Below are positions 1 through 12,500 of a stretch of 64,000 bases of DNA, piece after piece. Position 1 is the first letter of the stretch, and the number at the start of each line of letters is the position of its first letter. This DNA comes from Whalleya microplaca (lineage: Eukaryota; Ascomycota; Sordariomycetes; Xylariales; Xylariaceae). The position numbers and the translations under genes were made by a program. Location: NCBI GenBank assembly GCA_022497155.1, contig MU385763.1, forward strand, positions 62,001 through 126,000, read 5' to 3'. The notes under the pieces are model-generated. The model saw nothing but the letters and a program-made list of their open reading frames with translations. It was not told the DNA's origin and ran no database searches.

Positions 1-55
1 AACGCTCGCACTGCATAACCTAACGTCCGACAGATTAACCAATACGGCACTTCAG

Positions 56-534
56 TCCTAGGTATGGACCGTAGCACCTCACTCACCACACTTTTCATCG
101 CCAATGCTCTCGGGATTCCCGGGAGAATTATCCCGGCCGTTCTCTCGGACATGTACTTCGGGCCATTCAGGACCCTGATACCCCTAACAGTAGGCGCAGG
201 CGTTCTCTACTTTGGCTGGATCGGCGTTCGCGACTCAGATAGCCTATTCGCGTTCGCGGTGCTCTCTGGGCTGGTCAACGGCGGAGTGCAAGGGATATCG
301 ATGGCGGGGCTACCGTCGTTGACGTCGGATATGAGCAAGGTTGGTACGAGGTCGGGTATGATCATGTCGATAGGCTCATTTGCATGCCTTACAGGACCGC
401 CCATAGCGGGAGCTCTTGTAGATGTTGCTGAAGGTCGGTATTTGTACATGCAGATCTGGGCCGGTTGTATCATGCTGCTAAGTGCCTGTTTTGTCGCCGC
501 TTCGTGGGTTGCTCGATTGAAGCAAACTAGATAG
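56..534 (+). CDS. MFS transporter, monocarboxylate-permease-like, C-terminal exon (partial)
   Basis: This is the last exon of a major facilitator superfamily membrane transporter; the 5' part lies outside the window. The reading frame is closed by a stop at 16-18, so positions 1-55 look like the end of an intron: branch-like CTAAC at 20-24 and acceptor CAG at 53-55. The exon then reads through GMDRSTSL into NALGIPGRIIPAVLSD, the loop typical of fungal monocarboxylate/MCT-like permeases. About four hydrophobic segments follow, including one with LSGLVNGGVQG and one with TGPPIAGALVD, and the protein ends in a short basic tail (ARLKQTR). Only about 159 residues are visible, so the substrate cannot be told. 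MCT-like fungal proteins carry monocarboxylates, riboflavin or secondary metabolites. Confidence 0.8.
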
Positions 535-1805
535 CTACTAGGGGACCTACTACTAATACCGGAAGTGCCTGCGCAGATATAATCAAAATCCATCATAACG
601 AAAGCGTCTCGCCATCTTGTAAACTACCTATGTATCATTGCTACACTAATCAGCTATACAAGAAAACGGGCATGTTTTCATGCCGATAATACTCTTTACT
701 TAGTATTGGTACTAGCTAGATATCTGCCTTCTTTAGTTGACACGATCGTGTATATGGTCCACGTATGGCAGACTCTCTGAGACGCTTCAAGGCATAACTC
801 CGTCCTGATTGTAGTCTCTGCTGCCTTCAAGATGCCATGGCTATCTAGACTGACATCATCGTTGGAACGGAACGATCCAACTGATTGCCATACAGACGAT
901 GGTTATACAAGTAGCAGTCCCAGTTAGGTCAATCATAATTCTTGGAAGACTACTATATCACCATACTTTCTTACGATGTAGTGATCAGTTAGCTCTAAGT
1001 TACACTAGATTCTGGCAGACATTGGAGAATTTGCTATTGCATAGCAGGCTTCGGTACACAAATTTATTTTCGAACAAAAGAAGAAGAGTAAGAAGGTCAC
1101 CGAAGACTTGAGGATAACCCATGAATTATTAGCGAAGATGGTTGGTTGGTATATTACAAGCCGGAGGGGAGGAGGAGGAGGGGGGTAGCGTACGCTGCCA
1201 GGCCTCCCTAAGGACATGCTGCGTGTGAAGCTATACGTTTTTATATACGTCCTATCATTCTAACACGTAGGCATACATAAAAGATCTACCCCTCCCGCAC
1301 ACTCCGCCGCTTAAGCTCGTGTTTATTGCTACGTGAAACCAAGTTTACCCCTTCACCAGCGAGAAAGTGAAAATACGATCCCAAAACGAACTAAAATATT
1401 CCGTGAGTGGTCAGTATGTGTGCACGAGGTCGTTATCTTCCACCAAACTCGGCCTTTCCATCCGCTATCTCCGTTCCTATCGTATTTATAGATAGTAAAG
1501 AGATTTACATCATGATACTCCTGTGGCCTTGCCCCCAGAAAACGAACAAGATCACGCCGTGAGTACATCCACCGCTCATTTGCCGCCTACTAAAGGTGTC
1601 ATACTAAATCGGACTACTACATGATACTGTTTATATGAAATGGTCTGATTAAACGTTATAGCATCAAGAGAAATCGCCTGGTTAAAATTAAAATCGCAAG
1701 TAATAAAATCCCTTGCTTTATACATGATTTTAGAAATTTAAAGTACGTACCCCCTGTGGTTGCTGTGGTCCGAGTATTGTGTATTAGTTTGCTATAATTT
1801 CCTTC

Positions 1806-1985
1806 GAATCAGAATAGCTAAAAGCGGTACGTACTATAACATGAGACCTCATTCAATCTGTCTATACCTAGGTACTTTCCTTCAGGATTAGAACAATCAG
1901 ACGGGGTACATACTACAACAATGGTAGTTTTTCTGTACTTTCCTACAAGAGCAGAATAACTAAACGGGGTACGTACTACAAAATT
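1806..1985. repeat. Three imperfect direct repeats around GGTAC(G/A)TACTA
   Basis: The core GGTACRTACTA occurs at 1826-1836, 1905-1915 and 1968-1978, spaced 79 and 63 bp. Each core is preceded by a related A-rich stretch (AGAATAGCTAAA, AGAACAATCAGA, AGAATAACTAAA). The last two copies are also preceded by GTACTTTCCT. Read on the minus strand, the last two copies encode similar peptides (VVxTP...GKY), while the third has a stop. The repeat is therefore either a decayed protein repeat or simply a degenerate tandem DNA repeat. Confidence 0.55.
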
Positions 1986-2079
1986 TTCATCATATATGCC
2001 TGGCAACAAACGCGTGCACCACTGATTTAATTGGATTCCTACATCCAGACCAGGCACTCCAGGCCTAACCACACACCTA

Positions 2080-2115
2080 CTTCCTCTCCCTCCTCTCCTC
2101 TTCCCTCTGTCTATA
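2080..2115 (+). promoter_or_regulatory. Pyrimidine-rich promoter tract
   Basis: A C/T tract (for example CCTCTCCCTCCTCTCCTC) lies about 70-105 bp upstream of the ATG at 2186. CT-rich tracts just upstream of the start are common in filamentous fungal promoters and often mark the transcription start region. The role is inferred from position and composition only. Confidence 0.4.
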
Positions 2116-2185
2116 AACTTGATCCTCTACTCTGACTTGGTCTATTCAGAGCATTAACACATCGCATTAGGACGGGATTGTCACC

Positions 2186-3110
2186 ATGGCGTCTGAACAC
2201 ACCCAGGCCAACCAACCGACCAAGTTGATGGTAAGTCTCCCCATTCTTGTTTTCCTTACCAATCTTCCTCTGCCAGCCTGTCACAATGACTTGCTCAGCG
2301 AGTGTTTCTTGCTGACGGGGTTGTATTAGGACGTTCCTAGCCTGCCGCAGGAGCAAGCAACCCGATCATCCGGCCCTTGTGATGGTCGTGGCCATGCCAA
2401 ACACGCTGCCGGCCCGACTCTTATGGTACGTTGGCATTGCTTGGCCCTATGCCTGTAACGGAGTTTAGTAACTTGATATTCTAGCAAGATTCTCACACCC
2501 ACAAACGTGCGCGCCTGAATGGCCACCATGGTGCCTTACGCCCCGAATCCAAAACTCCCTTTAATGCCACGCTATTAGGCCCTGAGGTAAGCATGAGAAG
2601 TCAACCCGGAGCCTGCATAGGAGTGCACGAAGACTGCAAAAAGATGTCCACTAATGTCGCCAAATTTGTCGGCGGCGCTGCCGCTGAAGCTGTCGCCCAC
2701 ACCATTATGGACGCTTTCCAGGCTCTGGAGCTGAACTCCCAATCCCGTGCCACTAAGATGTACAACGCCATGGATAATTATAACGCCCGCTTGAACGACA
2801 CCGATGGCGCCATGAACCATTTCAACCTCCGCCTGGATTACAACAAAAGCGCCGTAGCTGCCCTCCAGCGTGACCTCGACGACATTCGCAATATGCAGAA
2901 AACGCAAACCACTTTGATGGCAGAATGGCAGAGACGCGAGGAGATGATCATGGTGAGCTGGCAAGCCTTTATTTATTTTCCTAGCTGACTCAAGTGCAGA
3001 AACGGTTTGAGAAGGTCCTGATCCTCTATGGAGTCGTGATCTTGCTGTTTATGCTATTATTTATAGCCGGCATCGCTGATCTGAAGGGATCCTTCCAAGC
3101 AGGCGCTTAA
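2186..3110 (+). CDS. Small tail-anchored coiled-coil membrane protein, four or five exons
   Basis: Function is not recognised. Exons read 2186-2230, 2330-2425, 2485-2952 and 3000-3110. All junctions are phase 0, with donors GTAAGT, GTACGT and GTGAGC, and the start has a good context (TCACCATGGCG). Inside exon 3 a 57-nt stretch (2587-2643, GTAAGC...AAAAG) is a possible further intron. It is a multiple of three with no stop, so the protein is 239 aa if retained or 220 aa if removed. The N-terminal third is polar and low in hydrophobicity. The middle (MSTNVAKFVGG to QRREEMIM) is helical and heptad-like. The C-terminus has one membrane segment (VLILYGVVILLFMLLFIAGI) followed by a short tail, as in tail-anchored proteins. 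It has no close functional context with its neighbours. Confidence 0.7.
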
Positions 3111-4160
3111 CGCTGGTGGATATAATGGGCGCTTGTATGAATACGTTACCTGCTTGTTGCTGGCTCTACATCCTTCGGCGTTAAGAGGTTAAGAAATGGA
3201 CCAATTTCACTGCACAACATGATGGGGAATTCTGAGGATACCTAAATAGAGGAATAGTCTATTGAATTCAACACTCCATCTAGTTGAGTACATCACAAGC
3301 CTAGCCACTATGATTCCCCAAGTTGATATTATGGGCTGACTGCCTGGCTTGGTCTTGAAAGAATGTCTCGAAATATCAGTAGTCTGACAGCCTCGAAAGA
3401 ATTTGAGCCAATAAAGTTAGCTTAACAGAAAAGCCTCAAAGTGAATGCGGTAGATAATAAGCTATCCTCTTACAATACCCTACAAATGAGCAGAACAGAT
3501 TCAATACTAATTGTCAATTGGCTTCATGCCGTCATCGGGGATTTGGTTGTTGACGGCGCTGACTGTGTTTCCGGGGGGTAACTGTAAGGTCCGCAGGATG
3601 AGGAGGGACTGGCATCCAATGAGAGTCGTTAGATAATGGCCCAGCTTGCATGCTGCAGACAATGCAGGCGATGAAGGGACGTCCAAATAGCCTCGTGACC
3701 TAGAGCACCGCGGTGCAGCCATTTCATAGGGCGAGATTGCGCGGTGAAACCGCCACGAACCCCCCACGTGCACCGGCGGCGTGAAACCGCCGGAACCCGG
3801 ACAAGCGAGTCGGTAAGGTGTGGTGGTGGTGAAGCGGTGAAGTCGGCCATGGCCCATTGGGAACCCCACCAGATCTTGATTTCAATATATTGGCATGTCG
3901 GGATTATCATTTGCTTGTCCTGTCACTATCATCATGCGGGCGAAGAACTCGGCACGGCTTGTGGAAAGCTTGCGCAAAGCTTGCTGTGATGTCAATTGTC
4001 CGCACGCGAGCAGTCAGGCAGGGCAACGGTGAACAGAATTTTTCGTTGCCAATGTGCCAATGTCTTGTCGCCTAGAACGCCGAGTCCGACGGACGCGTCG
4101 GAGGCACTTGGCGCCGGCGTGACGACGCTGCGACGCGAGATATGATGGGGAATAGCTTCG
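3111..4160. other. Intergenic region, no supported gene
   Basis: Several overlapping open frames at 3507-4075 on both strands lack start context, introns or motifs and look like chance frames in GC-rich DNA. Near 3740-3810 there is a GC-rich stretch with repeated GGTGAAACCGCC-like words. The region ends at the TA target site of the large transposon. Confidence 0.55.
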
Positions 4161-4162
4161 TA

Positions 4163-4236
4163 CTAGCGTTGGCTAATTCGCCTCCTCACGCCCAAAGGGC
4201 GTTACGCTTTAATTAGTAAAGATCTCTAGTAATTCG
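4163..4236 (+). repeat. Left terminal inverted repeat of element P
   Basis: These 74 bp are the reverse complement of 25803-25876 except for four transitions. The outer part, which includes the palindrome CGCCCAAAGGGCG, is untouched, and the RIP-type changes cluster in the inner half. It is preceded by TA. Confidence 0.93.
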
Positions 4237-4701
4237 TAACACTAATAGATATATCCGTTTCTTAGTGATTTCTTAACAAACCTATATAGCCTTACGTAAA
4301 TAAATATTTTCTTTAACTTTAAAATATAATAGCTTTCCTTATAACTGCTAATCCCTTAAGTAAAACGCTAATAAGTCGCGATATCTTTATTATTTTTAGC
4401 TAAAAGTAAATAAAATTTCGAAAAAATATTAACCTCGCTTATGTTATTATTGTAAAAATTTTTTATAATATTCCCTTAAATGTTATCGGCGTTATTATAA
4501 ATTAAAAATAAAAGGTTTAATTTTATTTAATTTTAAAAGGGTTTAAATATATTTAATAATTTATATAAAGCATTATTAAATTACGTAACGCTATTTAATT
4601 TTTATTACGTTAAAGGTTTTAATTTAATTAGATTTATTAAAAACGTTTAAATAACGATTAAAAATTTTTTAACCTTTAAATTTTATACACTTTTTTTAGC
4701 A

Positions 4702-4773
4702 CCTTAAGTTACTTTTAACCCTTAAATTACTTATAACCCTTAAATTATTTATAACCTTTAAATTACTTATAAC
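4702..4773. repeat. 18-bp tandem repeat, four copies
   Basis: Four head-to-tail copies of CCTTAAATTACTTATAAC lie in the 5' part of element P (units at 4702, 4720, 4738 and 4756). They differ only by a few T/A or C/T changes. The repeat could be a subterminal transposase-binding array or a simple satellite. It lies 540 bp inside the left TIR. Confidence 0.75.
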
Positions 4774-5102
4774 CTTTTATTTTTTATTAACTTTTTTTAT
4801 TATAAATAACCTCGAGATTTTTCGTACTACCGAGGCAGCTATAGCTGTTATTATTATTAACGCTATCTTTAACCTTTTTTTATTATAGCTTTCCTTATTA
4901 TTACTTTCGAGGATTTTATTAAAGCCTATATATAACTAGCTATTTAAGGCTTTAAAAAAGCTAAATTTAAATTTATTATAATAATAGCTTATTTTTTAAA
5001 GCCTTTTATTAAAAGGTTCGCTGCCGCTTTAACGGCATACACTTACACATTAAAAATAATAATTATAATTATACCTTAACTTTTTTTTAAAAACTAGCCT
5101 TT

Positions 5103-5345
5103 TGTGACGGCTTAAAAAAAGAGGCGGCGCGTGTTACGTAATAAGTGTGTATTACTAAAAATTATAAGGTAAGAAATAAAAAGTCAGCTAATTATTATAT
5201 AATAGCTTAACCTAAAAAAACCTCTTTACTTAATTACCTAAGCTATTTAATTAAGCATATAATCTAACAGGTTACGTATACGGGGCCTAAGGTATACTAT
5301 AGCTTATAAGGCTTTATAACACCTTATAAGGCTTATATTATAACA
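5103..5345 (-). repeat. LTR of element A (3' LTR, reverse)
   Basis: 243 bp, beginning TGTGACGGC and ending ATTATAACA, a RIP-altered form of GCCGTAACA. It is next to the polypurine tract, so it is the 3' LTR on the minus strand. Confidence 0.88.
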
Positions 5346-7049
5346 TTACCCCCCTAAATCCACTATATATAATAGCTAACAATAGCTAGCTTATAGCGCA
5401 CCTAATATATATAGGGATTGACCTAATTACTACTGCCTTTAAAAGGTAATTTTTTAACTTTATTTAACCCTTATATCTTAATTTATATAAATCGTATAAA
5501 ACCTAATATTAGTATTAAATAAATTTATTAAAATTTTAAAAATTAAGTTTTTTAAAAAATTTTTATTAATTTATTATATTCTTTTATAATTATTTAATAT
5601 CGACTATTATAAAGTTATATACCTGCTATTATTACTATAATTTATTTTATAACCTCGTTATCGGCAAATAATTTACGGAAGTTTAATTTATATAGTAATA
5701 ATAGGTATTTTGTAATATCGTAGGTTATATCGCTATAACGCTAGTATTACTAAAAACGCTTTTTGGCGCGGCGTTTTTTATAAATATTAAATATAGCTAT
5801 CGGGCTATCGGGAATTTAAAATAACGTAATTTTAAATAGCCAAATACCGCTTTCGGAAATATTTTCGGACGTTACTATAGTTTCGGCTTTAATACTATAT
5901 ACGTAAATAATACTAATAAAAATATTTATAACATTAAAATTACAGGAAGCCGAGATATAAAAGCCTAACTGCCGGTAAAGCTATAAAACAAATTCGTTAT
6001 AAATATTCGGTATTAAATCTTTCTCGAGAAATTTCTATTTTAGTTTATTATTTACGGCATAACGTAAATAATTAATCCGGTACTTTTTAAAAAAGTCTAT
6101 TTCGTTAGCTTCCCAGGTTTATCGGTACCACTATATTAAAAAAATATAAATAAATTTAATAAAATTTTATATAGTTAATCGAAATTTAGCTACCGCTTAT
6201 ATAGTTTTATTCGGGTCGGCATAAATTAACTTTAAAGTATTTAAAATAGTCTGGTAATTTTAAACGCCGCTTTTTTATACGTAAGCTATAATAAAAAAGA
6301 TAATATATTATATTTTAAGCTCGAGATAAACGTATATGTAATAAAACTTAGCTTAAAGTAATTTAATCGTTTTGCTATCGATTTTTAATTTACCGGCGAT
6401 TTAAAAGATTTAAACATTAAAATTTAACGGGCCTAATAAGGCAGAAGGGTTTAAGAGAACTAATCGAAAGTATAGCTGCTTAAATAATAGGGTACTATAA
6501 ATAGTTTCTATAATACCGAACTTAAATTTAATAGAAGTTTTATCGATTTAGAGCTACTAAATATAGCTTTTATAATTAGATTTTAATACGCCGATATAGA
6601 TATTAAATTTAAAAATAAATTTAATACGTAAGGCTTAAAAAGCGGCGTTAAGCTTATTACTACTAATAAAAGCTATTACTGCTATAAAAAAGGAAAAGAA
6701 ATAAAATTTTCGGCCTTACGTTTATATAAACTAAGTCGAAAAATCGAATAAAGAAAAAAGGTATTTCTTAAATCGCTAGAAAATTAACGTATCGATTAAA
6801 AAAAAAAAAGTATTTGACATATAATATAAACCGGACTAAATATTAATTATAATAGGGTTAACTAAAGTTTTAGGCATATCCTGCTATAAAAAAGCTAGCT
6901 TATTAAATGTATAAATATAACGGCGTGGGAATAAAAGGTAACTAACGGGGGATTTCGCTAACTACGTTAGAAAATCGCTAACTTAATTAGCTATTAGTAA
7001 ACTTAACTAATAATTTTTAAGGCAAAATTACTAATTGTCGGTATATTTC

Positions 7050-7289
7050 TGTCACGGCCTTAGGCCCTGATTGCCCTAGTTATTAAATCAGCCTAAGCTC
7101 GTAAATAAATAAGGTGGTTTATACACCTGTCCCTGGTGACCTTAGCGCGTAACTTGCACCCCCACCAAAGCACCCATATAACTCGGGTGCCGCGCTAAGT
7201 AAACTTTTAGTCCTTAAGCTACTTTTTCTCATCATTAATATATATACACTAAACTACCGCGCCTTATTACATATTTAATAGCCGTAACA
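7050..7289 (+). repeat. 5' LTR of retrotransposon B
   Basis: 240 bp, TGTCACGGCC to GCCGTAACA. A less mutated island (GTAACTTGCACCCCCACC) is shared with the 3' copy. It is preceded by the ATTTC duplication. Confidence 0.92.
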
Positions 7290-7417
7290 AAAAGTAGCTT
7301 CATTTTACTTAACATTTAGGAAGACTATAAATTCCCACCGCAAAATTAACCATAAGTTTAAAATCCTCTCACTTATTTATAATAACCCCCACATTAAAAA
7401 ACCCACAGGATATAACA

Positions 7418-9560
7418 ATGCCGGGATCATTTAAAGTTCCGGAAATAGCTAAATAAGCAGTCAAAAAAGTCCATTTTATAACTACCGATTATAAAAAAAC
7501 CTTACTACGAAAGGGATAAAGCAAGCTATATTATAATTCGTTTTTACGCCGGCGTTTATCGCTTGCGAAAACTAACCTATTACCGGGCCCGTTAAAACAG
7601 TCCGAAACATTAGGCAAAAAAAACGAAACATATAATTACGAAAATAACCCAGCGTACCTTACATTTCTGCAATTTATATTTAACAAATTATTTAAACGGT
7701 ACCGATACCAATAGTCAATAATCGACCTACATATCGACACTTAATAATAGCGTAAAAAATATACGGAATATTACGGTCGCAAGCACATTAAAAGTCTAAT
7801 AATACCCTTTATTACTTTTATAAATATAGCCAAAAAAACATAGCCGGAATAAAATAAATTAATAAAATTAAAAAACTTTAAACACGCCTTTAAAAAAAAT
7901 CTTTTAGCTTTATTCCAGGAGATAAAATATTACATCTTTACTATAATAGCATCAATCGGATAAATCGACAAACTATAAAAAATAGCACACAAATTAAACC
8001 TAAACCTAGCCAAAATATATAATTAAGCAATTATCTACCGGGGTAAACTAAAAAAGCTACGGGAGGTATATAAAATAACTAATAAAAATAAAGAATCAGT
8101 TCTAGCTAAAGCAATTAGTAATATAATAAATATATTTATCCCAGGTTATTAAAACTTTAATAAGTCTTTTTATAATATAACCTACCGACGCAAATTAATA
8201 AAAAAAAAAAAGCCCGAAATAAATCCCCTTGCTACCCCGCCAGGCAACAATTTCCGAAATAACCTCAACCCCGCAAACTTAAACATAAATACCGAAACTA
8301 AAGAAATAAAAAAACCTATTACCGCACTTTTATCCCTAATACTTACACCAGCTAAAATAACTATACCTATAAGCAATCCCGTACCCAATAAAGCAAATAA
8401 TATCGCATAAATCAACGCCCTCGTAAAAAAGAAAGCTAAAATTTAAATTTTAAAAAATAAATTTATTAGTTTCGTAAACATAAATATAAATAATAAAACA
8501 CAATAACAGTCGGTAACCCCAAAATTAACGCTAATTAAAAAAGGATCACGTCAGTCGGCAAAACTGCCTAACCTACCCACGTTCACTAATAATAAAACCG
8601 GTACGATATAATACCCGACTTAAATTATCTAGCTACACAATAAGCTAAAAAATAATGCAAATCACTTTTTTAGCGATATAAAACATAAAGCATACATTAT
8701 TAGTCGCATTAGCGGTAAAACAGCCGATAACCTCCACCCATTTATCGATAAAAACAATAAACCATCCGTCCTCCCGACCAACACTAATATATTAAATTTT
8801 CTAAATCAATTTTATAAGAATCCTAACGCCTATAATAAAGCCCGCGCACGATAAAAAAAATTAGAAATAAAAACCAGCGACAAATTCGTTCAGTTCCGCC
8901 TACTATTCGTAAAAGAAATTAGCCTAGCAAAAAAACCTCGGGATAATTAAAAAAAAGAAATATTCGAACAACTCCCGAAACGTTTAAATAAAAGGTATCT
9001 TAATAAAACGCATAATAATACCGTCGACTTTAATGCCTTTTACGCATACATATAAAAGCAAGATAACAATTAGCACCGCAACTTTATTAACTTTTAAAAA
9101 AAGAAAGCAGACGGAAAAATAACTACCGGAAATACGGGTAAAAGCAGCGGGAAATCGAACCCAGGTTTAAACATATCGGCTTAAGCTATCTAACCGTAAA
9201 CTACCCTATAACTATCGGGAAGCTACTATAAAATTCGGTTAATCGGTAAAACCTTAAATAGCAAAAATTTATATACACGACTAAATTTTAAATAATCAAA
9301 GTTTTTAATTAAAAAAAAGCGTTATTTTATCTACTATAAAACCGGTTATCGCAACCTAATTTATAACTATAAAAATAAATACAGCAAACTAAATAACGCC
9401 TACATTACTATAACTATTACGCGACTTCTGCAATAAATACCGGGGTTAAACAAAAAAAAGCTAGCAGTAATATTAACAGCGGCTAGCAAAAAGAAAAAGC
9501 TAAAAAATTAACCTTAAAAAAATATAATTCCTATCTTAGAAAAAGACCGATAGTTTCGGT
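7418..9560 (+). pseudogene. gag of retrotransposon B, RIP-degraded
   Basis: The first ATG after the 5' LTR is at 7418 (MPGSFKVPEIAK), but a stop follows within a few codons. At 9323-9364 the frame reads YFIYYKTGYRNLIY, exactly a C-x2-C-x4-H-x4-C nucleocapsid zinc knuckle in which all four metal ligands have become tyrosine. Each change is a single RIP transition (TGY to TAY for Cys, CAY to TAY for His). Between these points the frame has many stops. Confidence 0.75.
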
Positions 9561-9599
9561 ACTAAATATAGTTAACTGTAATAAAATCCCCTTTAATTT

Positions 9600-12500
9600 C
9601 CTATCGCGTATGTTAAAAAGAGACCCTCTCCTTATTACGTATATTATAATCTATAATAAATATACATTAACTACTAAAGCCTTAGCCGATACGGAAGCAA
9701 ATACTTATTTCCTTATTAGCGTAATTTTTATTACTAAAATTTTAAAGTACCTAAAAGCCGAGAAATTCAGTAACTTTAAGCTAGTTATAATAAGGGAGTT
9801 CGATAAAAAAGCTACCTAAACTATAGATATAGCCTTAATAGCCTATATACAAATTTAAAATCGTACTATATTCGATATACCACTTCTTATTATCGATATA
9901 AAATATAATATTATTATTAGCAAAAAGTTTTTAAACTACTATAACGTATTAATAAATAGCCGATAAAATAAATTGCTCTTTTTATCTAATTAAAAGCCTT
10001 TATTCTAGTCTTTTAAACTAAAAATAAACGATATAAAGAACTTTTTCCGTAATTCTAATTATAATAAGGACGTAAAGCGACATAAACAACTAATAAATAA
10101 GGAAAATAAGCGGCGTCGCGATAGTCGCTTAAACTAAAAGCGGCAAAAAAAAAAAGCAAAATATAAACCCCCGACTGCCGAAATAACGATAGAACCTTCT
10201 AAATACCCCAACCAGCTCGCGATAAAACGAAAAATTAAATAACTAAAAAGGCAGCTAAATAAGCCGGAACTTAGTAAAAAAAAGTTACAAATCCCTAAAA
10301 AAAAGCCATTTAAACCGTAATATATCTTACGTTTATTATAGGCGTCGCGGGACATAAAAACTAGTAAACGCTAAAATATATACCGCATAAATCGGGTTTT
10401 AAAAAAAAATAAGTATAAACAACCTAGCCTAACATTACCATACATTAAAGTAGCTAATAAACCCGTTAAAAAAGCACTACTACGCAACTAATATAAAATT
10501 TACGAACTATAAAAAGGGTTTAATTAATATAAGTATCGACTCCCGGATATAGCAGTTATAAATATTAATACATTTATTTACGTTTTAAAGAAATACCCAG
10601 ATTTAGAATCTTATATAACAAGCCTGTATAAAATCGACCGGGTTATTAAGGATAAGCGCGAAAAGGCTATACTATTAAAAAACGCCGCTAGCTTACAAAA
10701 AAAAGTATATAAATTAATACCTCGACAATATTACAAATATCTAAATATATTTAATAAAACGGAATTAAATAAATTATTTCTATACTATAAGGAAATAAAT
10801 TATAAAATTAATATTAGCGGGAAGCCTAAGGATTTCAGATATAGCCCTTTATATAAAATAACCTTAGAAAAATTAAAGGCTTATTAAAAATATATTACTA
10901 AAAACCTATATAAAAGCTTTATTAAATTATTTATAACGCCGTAAGTAACGCTTATTTTATTCGCGAAAAAAGCTAACGAAACGTTACGTTTTTATATAGA
11001 TTACCGGAAACTAAACGCTATTACTTAAAAAAATAAATATCCGTTACTACTAATAAAAGAAACCTTATCGCAAATTTCCAAAGCTAAAATATTTACTAAA
11101 ATCGATATAAAATAAGCTTTTTATAAAATCCGTATTAATTTAAAAAACGAAAATTTAACGACATTTCGTACGCGTTACGGGATATACCGGTATAAAATAC
11201 TCCCGTTCGGGTTAACAAACGGACCGTCGACTTTTTAGCGGTTTATAAATAACACGTTCCGAAAATATTTAAACAAATTTTATACAGCATATATCGATAA
11301 TATACTAATTTTTTCGGATAATAAACTCGAGCACAAAAAGCATATCCGTAAAGTGCTAAAAAGATTGCGAGAAACGGGCCTACAAATAAACATATCGAAA
11401 TGCGAGTTTTATATAACTAAAACTAAATTTCTAAAATTTATTATTAGTACCAATAAAATAAAAATAAACCCTAATAAAGTAGAAATTATTTATAACTAAA
11501 AAAAGCCGATAGACAAAAATAGCGGCAGAATAATCCTAAAAAAAGTGCGATCGTTTCTGGGATTTTATAATTTCTACCGCAAATTTATTAAAGAATATAA
11601 ACGAATCGTAAAACCTTTAAATAAACTAACGAGAGTAAAAATCGACCTAATATAGATAACGAAATACTAAAACGCTTTCGACAAATTAAAAAACCGACTC
11701 CTATCCGCCCCCGTATTAATTTATTTTTTATACAATCGGGAAATTTTAATAAAAACGGACTCGTTAAATAACATATACGTAAATATATTATCCCAACAAA
11801 AATTGCCCGACAAACTATAACACCTAATAGCTTTTTATTCCGAAACAATATATAATCTAAAACTAAATTACGGAATATATAATAAAGAGATACTGGCAGT
11901 AATTAAAAAGCTTTTATACTAAAAAGCTGAACTAGTAAGTTTATAATACGATTAGTTTTTTATAATAGTTACTAATTATTCGGTATTAAAATATTTCGGA
12001 ACCAAATATATACTAAATCTTCGATAAGCCGGCTAAGCAGAAATAGTTTTACAGTATAATTTTATTATAACCTACCGCCCGGGCAAAAAAAATACTATCC
12101 CTAACATTTTATCTAAACCGTTCGAAAAATTAAAGTCCTAAAAAGAAAAAAAAAATAAGCAACATATTATAACAATATTTAAACTAATAGAAGCAAAACC
12201 TATAAATGCTATTAAAATAAAATATTCGACTACTAGCTAAATCGTTTTCGGAATTTTTACTTTAGAAAATATAAAACCTCCAAAACTATCGGAAACTATA
12301 CTAATAAACAAATTACTACAAACAAACAAAACGGACCTATTACTAGCGGAATATCGGAAAAAAGCCGGCGATCCGGATAAGCACTCCTAAACTATACTAA
12401 GTAATCTAGTACTTTATAAAAAAAAACTAGTAGTACCAGAAAACAATCTCTTACATACCCGAATAATAAAAAAGGTTTATTTCCGATTAAGAATTACCTA

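Larger units (their letters stand above)
535..2185. other. Intergenic region without a supported gene
   Basis: No open frame here has splice signals or recognisable protein motifs. It holds three degenerate direct repeats near 1806-1985 (listed separately) and a pyrimidine-rich tract just before the next gene. Base composition is normal for the gene-bearing part of the window, with no RIP saturation. Confidence 0.6.

Noticed and set aside
2587..2620. 34-nt intron ending at GCATAG in the tail-anchored protein gene
   Set aside because: Too short for a fungal intron and it shifts the following frame. The 57-nt alternative or read-through both keep frame.
3507..4075. Overlapping frames on both strands left of element P
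   Set aside because: Four overlapping frames in a GC-rich stretch without motif or start context suggest chance openness.
10134..11848. Minus-strand frames within element B
   Set aside because: They are shadows of the RIP-altered plus-strand pol, where stop codons are rarer on the opposite strand because RIP creates TAA/TAG mainly in the sense direction.
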